Below are positions 1 to 6,678 of a stretch of DNA of 45,644 bases, one piece after another. Where the stretch lies: positions 1 through 45,644 of the forward strand of contig DGTJ01000090.1 of assembly GCA_002393725.1 (NCBI GenBank). The letters run 5' to 3'. Position 1 is the first letter of the stretch. Each line of letters opens with the position of its first letter. The translations under genes were made by a program, and so were the position numbers. Source of the stretch: Prevotella sp. UBA4339 (GTDB lineage: Bacteria > Bacteroidota > Bacteroidia > Bacteroidales > Bacteroidaceae). The notes beneath the pieces are model-generated. The model was given only the letters and a program-made list of their open reading frames with translations, did not search any database and was not told where the DNA came from.

Positions 1-124
1 TTGGTTTGCAACATAGAAGTGTCAGACACTTTGCAAAACCCACAAGACCTAACATTTAATATTTGTAATTGTCTTATTTTTAATTAGTTATGCGCTCAAA
101 ACATGCTTCTCAAACCTAACAAAG

Positions 125-366
125 AGGTAACAAAGACCTAACATCAGACCTAACACAAGACCTAACACAAGACCTATGTATAGCTGCCCATTCCCGAGCA
201 GAGCTCGTCTATCCGTAGCCATTTCTCTTCTTGCGTCCCTTCGGTAGCAAGCGAGCGGAGGGGAGCGGCTGCGCCAGCAGTCAACCAAGTCTTTGTCCTG
301 AACCATAGAAACGAGGCGGGGCATGTTAGGTCTTGTGTTAGGTCTGATGTTAGGTCTTTGTTACCT
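125..366. repeat. 43-bp perfect inverted repeat made of 12-nt units
   Basis: Bases 125-167 are the exact reverse complement of 324-366 (43 bp, 156-bp loop). Each arm is a short direct-repeat array with core GACCTAACA at a 12-nt period: starts 135, 147, 159 and a partial copy at 171 in the left arm; inverted cores at 324, 336 and 348 in the right arm. Isolated cores also occur at 46-54 (same sense) and at 370-378 and 437-445 (inverted). No ORF with coding character overlaps it. Function unknown; it could fold into a very long hairpin in RNA or cruciform DNA, or be an array of protein-binding sites. Confidence 0.85.
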
Positions 367-468
367 TTATGTTAGGTCTTGGAAGGGGCAGAATCCCTCG
401 GAAACCCTTTTGTACAGGGACTTTTGCGAAAACCAATGTTAGGTCTTGCGATAAATGCCATTTATTCT

Positions 469-531
469 CCGATACTTGGCACTTATGAATAAATACTTGG
501 CACTTATTGGTCGATAAGTGCCAGGTATCGG
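469..531. repeat. 18-bp inverted repeat with an internal direct copy
   Basis: The left arm (469-486, containing TACTTGGCACTTAT) pairs with 514-531 over 18 positions with one G:U-type difference. A second direct copy of ATACTTGGCACTTAT lies in the loop at 493-507, so two alternative hairpins can form. It lies between the 43-bp repeat and the next hairpin in the same non-coding stretch. Confidence 0.75.
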
Positions 532-581
532 ATGCGGTGAGTGTCTGCTTGCCGGTGGAGATTATTCCCATTAAAGGGAAC

Positions 582-646
582 GCTTCAGTCCCACGCTGGG
601 ACTGCGATGTTCCCACGTTGGGACTGAAGCAGTCCCAATGTGGGAA
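582..646. repeat. Nested hairpins built on AGTCCCA/TGGGACT
   Basis: Bases 610-625 pair with 631-646 (16 bp, one G:U-type difference, 5-nt loop GAAGC). An overlapping alternative pairs 582-593 with 619-630 (12 bp perfect), and 588-594 with 598-604 form a small hairpin. The alternatives are mutually exclusive, as in attenuator-like or repetitive palindromic elements. No gene starts immediately downstream on either strand, so no regulatory target is evident. Confidence 0.7.
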
Positions 647-680
647 TGTTGCTCGAGCCTAATGGTCGGACATAGTCGCT

Positions 681-705
681 GTGCAAAGTGTCTGACACTT
701 TGCAC
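681..705. repeat. 25-nt near-perfect palindrome (12-1-12)
   Basis: GTGCAAAGTGTC, a single T, then the exact reverse complement of that arm. A copy of most of the right half (AGTGTCAGACACTTTGCA) occurs at 18-35 near the window start. The symmetry fits a dimeric-protein operator or the tip of a repeat element; no gene lies directly beside it. Confidence 0.75.
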
Positions 706-762
706 TTTGCACGGATTTCTGAACTGCAACACTGCAGCAAGTGCAACGGGCGAGAGCAGAGG

Positions 763-798
763 AAAAAAAAAAGAGCCTGCAGGCATTCTGCAGGCTCT
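763..798 (-). terminator. Intrinsic terminator of the Gly-Gly peptide gene
   Basis: On the minus strand an 11-bp perfect GC-rich stem (798-788 pairing with 782-772, loop 787-783) is followed at once by a run of ten T residues (772-763). It starts 26 nt after the stop codon of the small gene at 824-925, so that gene is transcribed alone. Confidence 0.9.
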
Positions 799-823
799 CC
801 TTTTGGATATCAATATTCGAAAC

Positions 824-925
824 TTACTTGTCTTTGATTGGAGGTTTCTTACCACCACCCACAATGTTCTCTAACTCTTCCTGTGACAGAGCCTTAGGGT
901 CCTTTTTTTCATCTTTCTGCTTCAT
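824..925 (-). CDS. Small peptide with a double-glycine leader (bacteriocin/RiPP-precursor-like)
   Basis: Encodes 33 residues from an ATG at 925. The sequence starts MKQKDEKKDP, continues with the leader-like stretch LSQEELENIVGG, and ends in a short basic tail (GKKPPIKDK). This is the layout of double-glycine leader peptides (families of the ComC/bacteriocin type and the Bacteroidales GG natural-product precursors): a polar start, an acidic LSxEEL helix, a hydrophobic pair and GG as the cleavage point for a C39-peptidase ABC exporter. Cleavage after G24 would release a 9-residue cationic peptide. The gene has its own promoter (992-1023) and terminator (763-798), which argues strongly that it is real despite its size. 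No exporter, maturase or immunity gene is visible in the window, so partners must be elsewhere. Role as bacteriocin, pheromone or modified product is inference. Confidence 0.75.
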   Translation of the reverse strand: MKQKDEKKDPKALSQEELENIVGGGKKPPIKDK

Positions 926-991
926 AATTCTTACAGTTTTAAATTGTTAAACATATTGTCGCTCAGACGTTGTTTGTTCTAATAGACAGTG

Positions 992-1023
992 CAAAGATAC
1001 AACAACTCGGGCAAGATTCCAAA
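992..1023 (-). promoter_or_regulatory. Bacteroidales-type promoter of the Gly-Gly peptide gene
   Basis: On the minus strand: -33 element TTTG (1023-1020), 20-nt spacer, -7 element TATCTTTG (999-992). The match to the Bacteroidales consensus TTTG-N(19-21)-TAnnTTTG is exact. The predicted leader to the ATG at 925 is about 60 nt. Confidence 0.85.
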
Positions 1024-1101
1024 TATTTCCTCCAAAATTTCTTCGATTTGTTGCGACAGGGCTGGCTATTTGCGACAAAACGCGAAAAATGCCTCATTTT
1101 T

Positions 1102-1144
1102 GGTCTCACGGGTCTCACGGTCTCACGGTCTCATTGGTCTCACG
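1102..1144. repeat. Short imperfect tandem repeat GGTCTCAC
   Basis: Five copies of GGTCTCAC(G) or GGTCTCAT in 43 nt, starting at 1102, 1111, 1119, 1127 and 1136. The rest of 926-1252 holds the two promoters and no coding sequence that I can support. Confidence 0.7.
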
Positions 1145-1212
1145 CACCATACAAAGAAAAAGAGGGGTGTGTTTATAAAGGTACGTAAAATTCCTGAAAC
1201 TAGCAAATAAAT

Positions 1213-1244
1213 TTTGGTGTTTCGCCCGAAATTTCGTAACTTTG
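1213..1244 (+). promoter_or_regulatory. Promoter of the lipoprotein/TPR gene pair
   Basis: TTTG (1213-1216), 20-nt spacer, TAACTTTG (1237-1244), an exact Bacteroidales consensus. The start codon at 1253 is only 8 nt beyond the -7 element, so the transcript should have almost no 5' leader. It also decides the start: an upstream in-frame ATG at 1214 lies inside the -33 element and would not be transcribed. Confidence 0.85.
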
Positions 1245-1252
1245 CACGCTGT

Positions 1253-2167
1253 ATGAGAAAACTGATTTGGATAATAGCAGCGATATGCCTGATAGCAGGC
1301 TGCGGCCAGTCGTATGAGGAGACCAAGCGCATCAGCAGGGCTCAGCGCATCAGACTGGCAAAGGAAGACTCTGCCGCACTGAAGATAGCAGTGCTGCCTA
1401 CGCTCGACTGTCTGCCATTCTATCTGGCTGAAGACCATAATATGTTTGACACCGTGGTAGACATTCGCCTGAAACTCTTCACGGCACAGATGGATGTAGA
1501 CACGGCGCTGACAAACAGTCGTGTGGAGATAGCAGTGACCGACCTGGTGAGGGCTGAGAGGATGATAAAGCAGGACACCACCATCGGCTATCTTACGGCC
1601 ACCAATGCCTACTGGCAGCTTATCACCAACCGTATGGCCAGAATGACTCAGCTGAAGCACCTCGACGACAAGATGCTGGCAATGACCCGCTACAGTGTGA
1701 CTGACATGCTGGGCGACATGGCTGTAGACAGTGCGAAGCTGAAGCCGGAGCGAGTGTTCCGTATACAGATAAACGATGTGAACGTGCGCCTTAAGATGCT
1801 GGAGAACAACGAGATGGATGCCCTGATAATGACTGAGCCACAGGCAGCACAGGCCAGACTGCTGAAGCACAAGGTGATACTCGACACTCGCAACCTGAAC
1901 ATGAAGATGGGGGCTGTGGTGATGAGAAACAAAGTAATGGGTGACGACAGCCGCAAGCGACAGCTGGAAGTGCTGGTAAAGGGATATAACGAGGCCTGCG
2001 ACTCGATCAACCAGCGTGGAGTAGGGGCATACGCCGACCTCGTCATGAAGTATTGCAAGGTGAAGAAGAATACGGTAGAGTCGCTGAAGGACATCAAGTT
2101 TGAAAAGATCTCCAAGCCGCGACCTGAAGATATAGAACGAGCGAGGAAATGGCTCTCTAAGAAATGA
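1253..2167 (+). CDS. Solute-binding-like lipoprotein (NMT1/SsuA-type fold)
   Basis: 304 residues. The N-terminus is a lipoprotein signal (MRKLIWIIAAICLIAGC) with lipobox IAGC, so the mature protein is anchored at Cys17, facing the periplasm or surface. After it comes a periplasmic-binding-like core: LKIAVLPTLDCLPFYLAEDH resembles the first strand and helix of NMT1/taurine/nitrate-type binding proteins, and ALIMTEPQAAQARLL resembles their second-lobe segment. No ABC permease or ATPase is adjacent; the next gene, which overlaps by ATGA, encodes a TPR protein, so the two are translationally coupled. Ligand unknown. It may act as a sensor or scaffold rather than a transporter component. The start is fixed by the promoter at 1213-1244. 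Confidence 0.8.
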   Translation: MRKLIWIIAAICLIAGCGQSYEETKRISRAQRIRLAKEDSAALKIAVLPTLDCLPFYLAEDHNMFDTVVDIRLKLFTAQMDVDTALTNSRVEIAVTDLVRAERMIKQDTTIGYLTATNAYWQLITNRMARMTQLKHLDDKMLAMTRYSVTDMLGDMAVDSAKLKPERVFRIQINDVNVRLKMLENNEMDALIMTEPQAAQARLLKHKVILDTRNLNMKMGAVVMRNKVMGDDSRKRQLEVLVKGYNEACDSINQRGVGAYADLVMKYCKVKKNTVESLKDIKFEKISKPRPEDIERARKWLSKK

Positions 2168-4344
2168 TGATGGCAGAGCATAAGAATCTACAAGACGTCT
2201 ACGAGAATCTGTTGCTGAAGAATCTCTCAGCTGCGATGGACTCGATGCAGATATTCCTGTCTGTCAGGCCCAATGGCAATGATGCCGACACCCTGAACAG
2301 CATAAGGACAGACTTCCAGCTGATGACAGACTACTGGAAGCGCGGATACAGTGACCCTCAGGCTGAGGCACTCTACGACAACTTGCTGAAAAGGATGTAT
2401 GCCTTCTATGTGTACGAGAGTATCGTGTACGAGGTGAACGGCTCTTCGATGCTCGGTGAGGTGTACAGCAGGACGTCGCAGGTGGTAAGCTCACTGTCGA
2501 TAACCGACCTGCAGCACCTGCTGGAGAGTTTCGTATCAGACGTGGCAATGCTCGAACTGGAGCATGAGCATAAGCGTGGCGAGAAGAAGAGAGAGCTGTA
2601 TCAGCGGCATCACAAGCTGATGAACGACTGGTTCGACTATATGTATATCTCGCCGGCATGGAATGCTGAGCAGGCGGAGGAAATGACGAGACTGCTGCTT
2701 TCTCCTACTGTGGACACCAACGACCAGCAGCTGTTTGTGAGCAGCATCACTATAGCCGTAGTCAACCATTTTGACGTTAATAAGCTGAAGGTGCTGCTGA
2801 ATGTGTATCAGAATACCAATGATGAGGCAGTACGTCAGAGAGCCTTGGTGGGATGGGCGTTTGCTGTCAACGACGAGATACTCCCTGTGCTCTATAGGGA
2901 TGTCGTTGCTGAGATAGAGAAACTGCTGGAGAGAAAAGAGGTATGCGAGGAGCTGGTGGCTCTGCAGCAGCAGATATACCTCTGTCTGAATGCCGAGAAG
3001 GACAACAATACCATTCAGAAGGAGATACTGCCCGGCTTGCTCAATAACAGCAACTTCAGAGTTACCCGCAACGGCATAGAAGAGGTGGAAGACAGCTCGA
3101 TGGAGGATATACTCCATCCGGATGCCGAAGAGCGCAGGATGGAAGAGCTGGAGGAGAACTATCGCAGGATGCAGAATATGCAGAAGCAAGGCTCGGATAT
3201 ATACTTCGGAGGATTCTCGCAGATGAAGAGGTTCGCTTTCTTCAAGGAGGCCATGAACTGGTTCGTGCCATTCTATAAGGACCATCCAGGCATTTCGGAT
3301 ATAATGGATAAGTTCCACGGGAATCGCTTCCTGGAGCTGATGATGCGTATGGGGCCGTTCTGCAACAGCGACAAGTACTCGTTCATCCTCGGATTCTCAC
3401 AGGTGGCAGAGAGGATGCCAAAGGAGATAATGAAGATGCTGGAGACGGGAGAGGCGAGCATAGAAGATTCGCTCAGTGATGAGATGAAGTCGGCAGCATT
3501 TGTACGTAGGACATATCTGCAGGATCTGTATCGGTTCTACCGGCTGTTCAGCTACAGGGGTGTGTTCAGGAACCCATTTGAGCAGGAGGTGTGCCTCTTC
3601 TTCGCAAACAGTATCTTCTCGCATACACATCTCGAACCGTACTTCACTGAGATCGCTTCATCACTCATGAAGCGCAAGCGAGTAAAAGAGGCCGCAGCAG
3701 TGCTGGACAATGTGGGGGAGGCAAGGAGAGACCTGAGATTCTACCTGATGACGGGATATCTGTCGCAGAACTACATGTGTGACTTCTTGTTTGCTGCCGA
3801 CCCCGTGCATGAGAGTTTCAACAGAGCACTTGAGATTGACCCCGCCAGCGAGCAGGCACTCAACGGCCTGGCGAGGGAGTGCTTCAAGCAACAGGAGTAT
3901 GGCGAGGCATTGGATTATTATGACCGTCTGCTGACAATCAATCCTGAGAAGAGAAACTATCTGCTGAACCATGCTGTCTGCCTCACTAAGCTGAAGCGTT
4001 ATGAGGATGCACTGAAGGAACTCTTCAGGCTGAACTATGAACTGCCGGATGACAAGAGAGTGAACAAGGTGCTCGCTTGGACTCTTACCTGCGACGGAAA
4101 GTATGAACAGGCTGTCAAGCTATACCATCAGCTGCTGTCGGAAAAAGCCGATGCTGAGGACCTGCTGAACTATGGATATTGCCTGTGGTTCAGCGGCAAC
4201 GTATCTGATGCGGCAGACTGCTTCCATCGCTATCTTAAGGAGACAGGAGAGAAGAAAGACGTGATACTCGATATAGAGTATGACCTTATCAAGGAGAAAG
4301 GCATCACTCTGACTGAGCAGCAGATGATGCTCTATATTCTCTGA
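2164..4344 (+). CDS. Large tetratricopeptide-repeat protein
   Basis: 726 residues with no signal peptide or membrane segment, so probably cytoplasmic. The N-terminal two-thirds is helical with no family I recognise and contains an acidic, Met-rich segment around residues 305-345. The last ~200 residues hold at least three TPR-like units (for example ALEIDPASEQALNGLARECF, then YGEALDYYDRLLTINPEKRN and YEQAVKLYHQLLSEKADAED), which normally mediate protein-protein contacts. It begins with three consecutive ATG codons; the first overlaps the stop of the lipoprotein gene (ATGA), so the two form an operon. Its 3' end overlaps the convergent acyltransferase gene by 41 nt. Function unknown. Confidence 0.8.
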   Translation: MMMAEHKNLQDVYENLLLKNLSAAMDSMQIFLSVRPNGNDADTLNSIRTDFQLMTDYWKRGYSDPQAEALYDNLLKRMYAFYVYESIVYEVNGSSMLGEVYSRTSQVVSSLSITDLQHLLESFVSDVAMLELEHEHKRGEKKRELYQRHHKLMNDWFDYMYISPAWNAEQAEEMTRLLLSPTVDTNDQQLFVSSITIAVVNHFDVNKLKVLLNVYQNTNDEAVRQRALVGWAFAVNDEILPVLYRDVVAEIEKLLERKEVCEELVALQQQIYLCLNAEKDNNTIQKEILPGLLNNSNFRVTRNGIEEVEDSSMEDILHPDAEERRMEELEENYRRMQNMQKQGSDIYFGGFSQMKRFAFFKEAMNWFVPFYKDHPGISDIMDKFHGNRFLELMMRMGPFCNSDKYSFILGFSQVAERMPKEIMKMLETGEASIEDSLSDEMKSAAFVRRTYLQDLYRFYRLFSYRGVFRNPFEQEVCLFFANSIFSHTHLEPYFTEIASSLMKRKRVKEAAAVLDNVGEARRDLRFYLMTGYLSQNYMCDFLFAADPVHESFNRALEIDPASEQALNGLARECFKQQEYGEALDYYDRLLTINPEKRNYLLNHAVCLTKLKRYEDALKELFRLNYELPDDKRVNKVLAWTLTCDGKYEQAVKLYHQLLSEKADAEDLLNYGYCLWFSGNVSDAADCFHRYLKETGEKKDVILDIEYDLIKEKGITLTEQQMMLYIL

Positions 4345-5464
4345 CCTTGAGGCAGGCTTTCTCGTAGAGCCATGTCCCGGCAAGGGGAATACCTACTCCG
4401 GCGATGGTATAGAGTATCCAGAAGCAGTCCTGCTGGGAATAGTCGTGGATGACCATGTGGCATCCTATCTGGCGAATGTCCAGGCCGTAATACCAGATCT
4501 TAATCAGGCTTACTACCTTGTAGGATACAATGTGGAAGATGAATATATTAAGGGTGTGATTACCTATATAAACCAACAGGCGCTTAAGCATATTGTCGCA
4601 TCTGTCAATCCAGCCGCTTATATTGTATGTCATCAGGAATCCTAATATTGCAGGCACTGGCAATGATAGGAACTGCTGGAATGACGAACGCCAGTTCATG
4701 TTGGCAGTGAGATACTTTGAGAAGAGGTAGACCACGACAGCAAAGACGACGGTGGTCCATACAGATGCATAGTAGTGGGACGTCATATTGCGGTATCTCT
4801 CTGCGAACTGCCTGAAGATGAATCCTACCCCGAAGAAGAAGCACCCCATCATGTCGCGATAGCCTCCCTGCACGAGGTTGATGACCTTAAGCCCCTCCCA
4901 CGTTTTCCATCCACAGAGCAGAAGCATGATGATGCATACCAGATATGGGGTGACAGAGTCCCTCTTCTCGGATATCCTGTGGAGATGGGATAGGGCATAG
5001 TCTGTCACCTTATATATAATAAGGTATAGGATGCTTGCCACAAAAAGTCCCCTGAAGAACCAGAATGCTCCACAGAGGAACGCATCATAGCCTCCCATGG
5101 CAGTAAATATGTTCCACAGATTCTGCTGCATCTGATGGGCAGACCAGCGGTGAAGCACTCCGCCGCTCTCGTTGCCATAGACCTCGTTGAGGATGCCGAT
5201 GTCGAACATCCAGTTGTGGATTATGAGAAAGAACACCGCCCACTTGACAAAGGGGATGTAAAGTCCCTTGATACGTTTCTTTACGAAAGTGGCTTCGTCA
5301 TGAAGGTATTTCGTGGAGAAGAAAAAGCCTGCAGTGATGAAGAATAGGGGCATGTGGAACTCGAAGATAAACCTACACAGCCATCCCGGAGCCTCGGCAT
5401 GGGCGATGACCATCAGTATGATGGCAATACCTTTGGCGATGGATATGGTTGTGTCTCTCTTCAT
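4304..5464 (-). CDS. Membrane acyltransferase, acyltransferase-3 family
   Basis: 386 residues, mostly hydrophobic, about ten predicted membrane helices. The N-terminus has the family hallmark: ISIAKGIAIILMVIAHAEAP with the conserved His of helix 1, then FIFEFHMPLFFITAGFFF. Members of PF01757 (OafA/NodX/ExoZ-like) move acyl groups such as acetyl onto sugars of LPS O-antigen, exopolysaccharide or peptidoglycan. I take the ATG at 5464 because it overlaps the stop of the upstream phospholipase D gene as ATGA; an extension to 5512 would lie inside that gene. It is the last gene of the kdsA-kdsD-HTCS-PLD operon, so envelope glycan or lipid modification is a reasonable but unproven role. The 3' end runs 41 nt into the convergent TPR gene. 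Confidence 0.85.
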   Translation of the reverse strand: MKRDTTISIAKGIAIILMVIAHAEAPGWLCRFIFEFHMPLFFITAGFFFSTKYLHDEATFVKKRIKGLYIPFVKWAVFFLIIHNWMFDIGILNEVYGNESGGVLHRWSAHQMQQNLWNIFTAMGGYDAFLCGAFWFFRGLFVASILYLIIYKVTDYALSHLHRISEKRDSVTPYLVCIIMLLLCGWKTWEGLKVINLVQGGYRDMMGCFFFGVGFIFRQFAERYRNMTSHYYASVWTTVVFAVVVYLFSKYLTANMNWRSSFQQFLSLPVPAILGFLMTYNISGWIDRCDNMLKRLLVYIGNHTLNIFIFHIVSYKVVSLIKIWYYGLDIRQIGCHMVIHDYSQQDCFWILYTIAGVGIPLAGTWLYEKACLKVREYRASSAAQSE

Positions 5465-6678
5465 AGCCAAGGACATAATAGGCTTCCGAACCATCCCCGG
5501 AATTTCTGCCAAGGGGTACGGAACTTATCCCATTCTTTTTCTGTGAGAAGAACACTCTCCGACTTGTCACGATCAAACATGTCATCAAGCTCCTTTGTCG
5601 TCTCCCGGTTGACGATGAGTGCATTCTCCTCATAGTCGAACCTTAGGCTGCGGGCATCGAGGTTGGTGCTGCCAACAGTGCAGAAGAGCCCGTCAACCAT
5701 CATTATCTTTGAATGATGGAATCCCGGCTGGTATAGCCATACCTCAGCTCCGAGCTTCATCATTTTGTGGGCATTGCGGTAGACTACATCAGGAGTAAGA
5801 GGGATATCGCTCTTGGCAGACACCATGATCTCAACTTTTATTCCTCTCTTAATGGCACGCTTAAGAGCCTTCTTTACTGAGGGGATAAGGGTGAAGTATG
5901 GATTTATCAGCTTGATGGAGTCTTGTGCAGCATCGATAGCGTGAACATAGAAACGGCGCATGATCTTATTAGTGACGCGAGGCTCACGGTTTATTATTCC
6001 TATCGTCTTGTTGCCTGAAGGCTGTGCCTTGTAGTACTTTGGCGCACCGACATCCTCTTTCGTGGACTTCTTCCATATCCGTGCGAAGATTTCCTGAAGA
6101 TCATTTACGGCAGAACCTTCGATGCGGCAATGCATATCGCGCCATTCGCCCACCTGCTCTGTACCTACGATATAGTAGTCGGCCACGTTCATGCCTCCGG
6201 TATAGGCTGTCTTGCCGTCAATGACGACTATCTTGCGATGGTCGCGTGGCCAGATATGGTTCACCCAGGGGAATCGTATTGGGTCGAACTCCACAATATT
6301 GATACTGTCTGCATGAAGCTTGCGGAGGTGATGCTTCTTCAGAGGCTGATTGTTGGAGTCGTTGCCAAACCCGTCGAACATCGCCTTGACTTCTACACCT
6401 TCCTTACGCTTCTCCTTGAGCAGTTCGAAAAGGAGGGACGCTATGGAGTCGTTGCGGAAGTTGAAGTACTCCATATGGACACTGCTCTTGGCCTGACGTA
6501 TGGTCTCAAACATATCGGCAAACTTGTCTTTACCTGACATCAGGAGCTTGACGTCATTGTCGTTGGTAAATCTCACACCGTATTCTATCATCTTCTGTAC
6601 AATGACGGAGTCACTCGTCTGTGCAGAAGCTGGGAGAATAAATAATAGCAGAGTGATAAGGATGAAATTCAGTCTCAT
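5461..6678 (-). CDS. Phospholipase D / cardiolipin synthase-like protein with a signal peptide
   Basis: 405 residues. Two HKD motifs mark a PLD-superfamily phosphatidyltransferase/hydrolase: HRKIVVID followed by GG-N, and HSKIMMVD followed by GSTN. The order and the ~190-residue spacing match bacterial cardiolipin synthases and PLDs. Unlike ClsA, it has a cleavable-type signal (MRLNFILITLLLFILPASAQ) and no pair of N-terminal membrane anchors, so it should act in the periplasm. The ATG at 6678 overlaps the HTCS stop by one base (TGATG); the GTG one codon earlier is also possible. Likely substrate is a phospholipid or cardiolipin; it could equally be a periplasmic hydrolase. It is fourth in the kds operon and coupled on both sides. 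Confidence 0.85.
   Translation of the reverse strand: MRLNFILITLLLFILPASAQTSDSVIVQKMIEYGVRFTNDNDVKLLMSGKDKFADMFETIRQAKSSVHMEYFNFRNDSIASLLFELLKEKRKEGVEVKAMFDGFGNDSNNQPLKKHHLRKLHADSINIVEFDPIRFPWVNHIWPRDHRKIVVIDGKTAYTGGMNVADYYIVGTEQVGEWRDMHCRIEGSAVNDLQEIFARIWKKSTKEDVGAPKYYKAQPSGNKTIGIINREPRVTNKIMRRFYVHAIDAAQDSIKLINPYFTLIPSVKKALKRAIKRGIKVEIMVSAKSDIPLTPDVVYRNAHKMMKLGAEVWLYQPGFHHSKIMMVDGLFCTVGSTNLDARSLRFDYEENALIVNRETTKELDDMFDRDKSESVLLTEKEWDKFRTPWQKFRGWFGSLLCPWL

Noticed and set aside
125..366. Possible CRISPR array (12-nt periodic repeats)
   Set aside because: Units are too short, the spacing is 3 nt, there are no spacers, and no cas genes are in the window.
638..874. Plus-strand frames across the repeat region near 638-950
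   Set aside because: They read through the terminator stem and are antisense to the small peptide gene; no start signals or coding character.
1115..1870. 251-residue open frame on the minus strand opposite the lipoprotein gene
   Set aside because: It lies antisense to a well-supported coding gene with promoter and signal peptide; composition is His/Leu/Val-rich as expected of a shadow frame.
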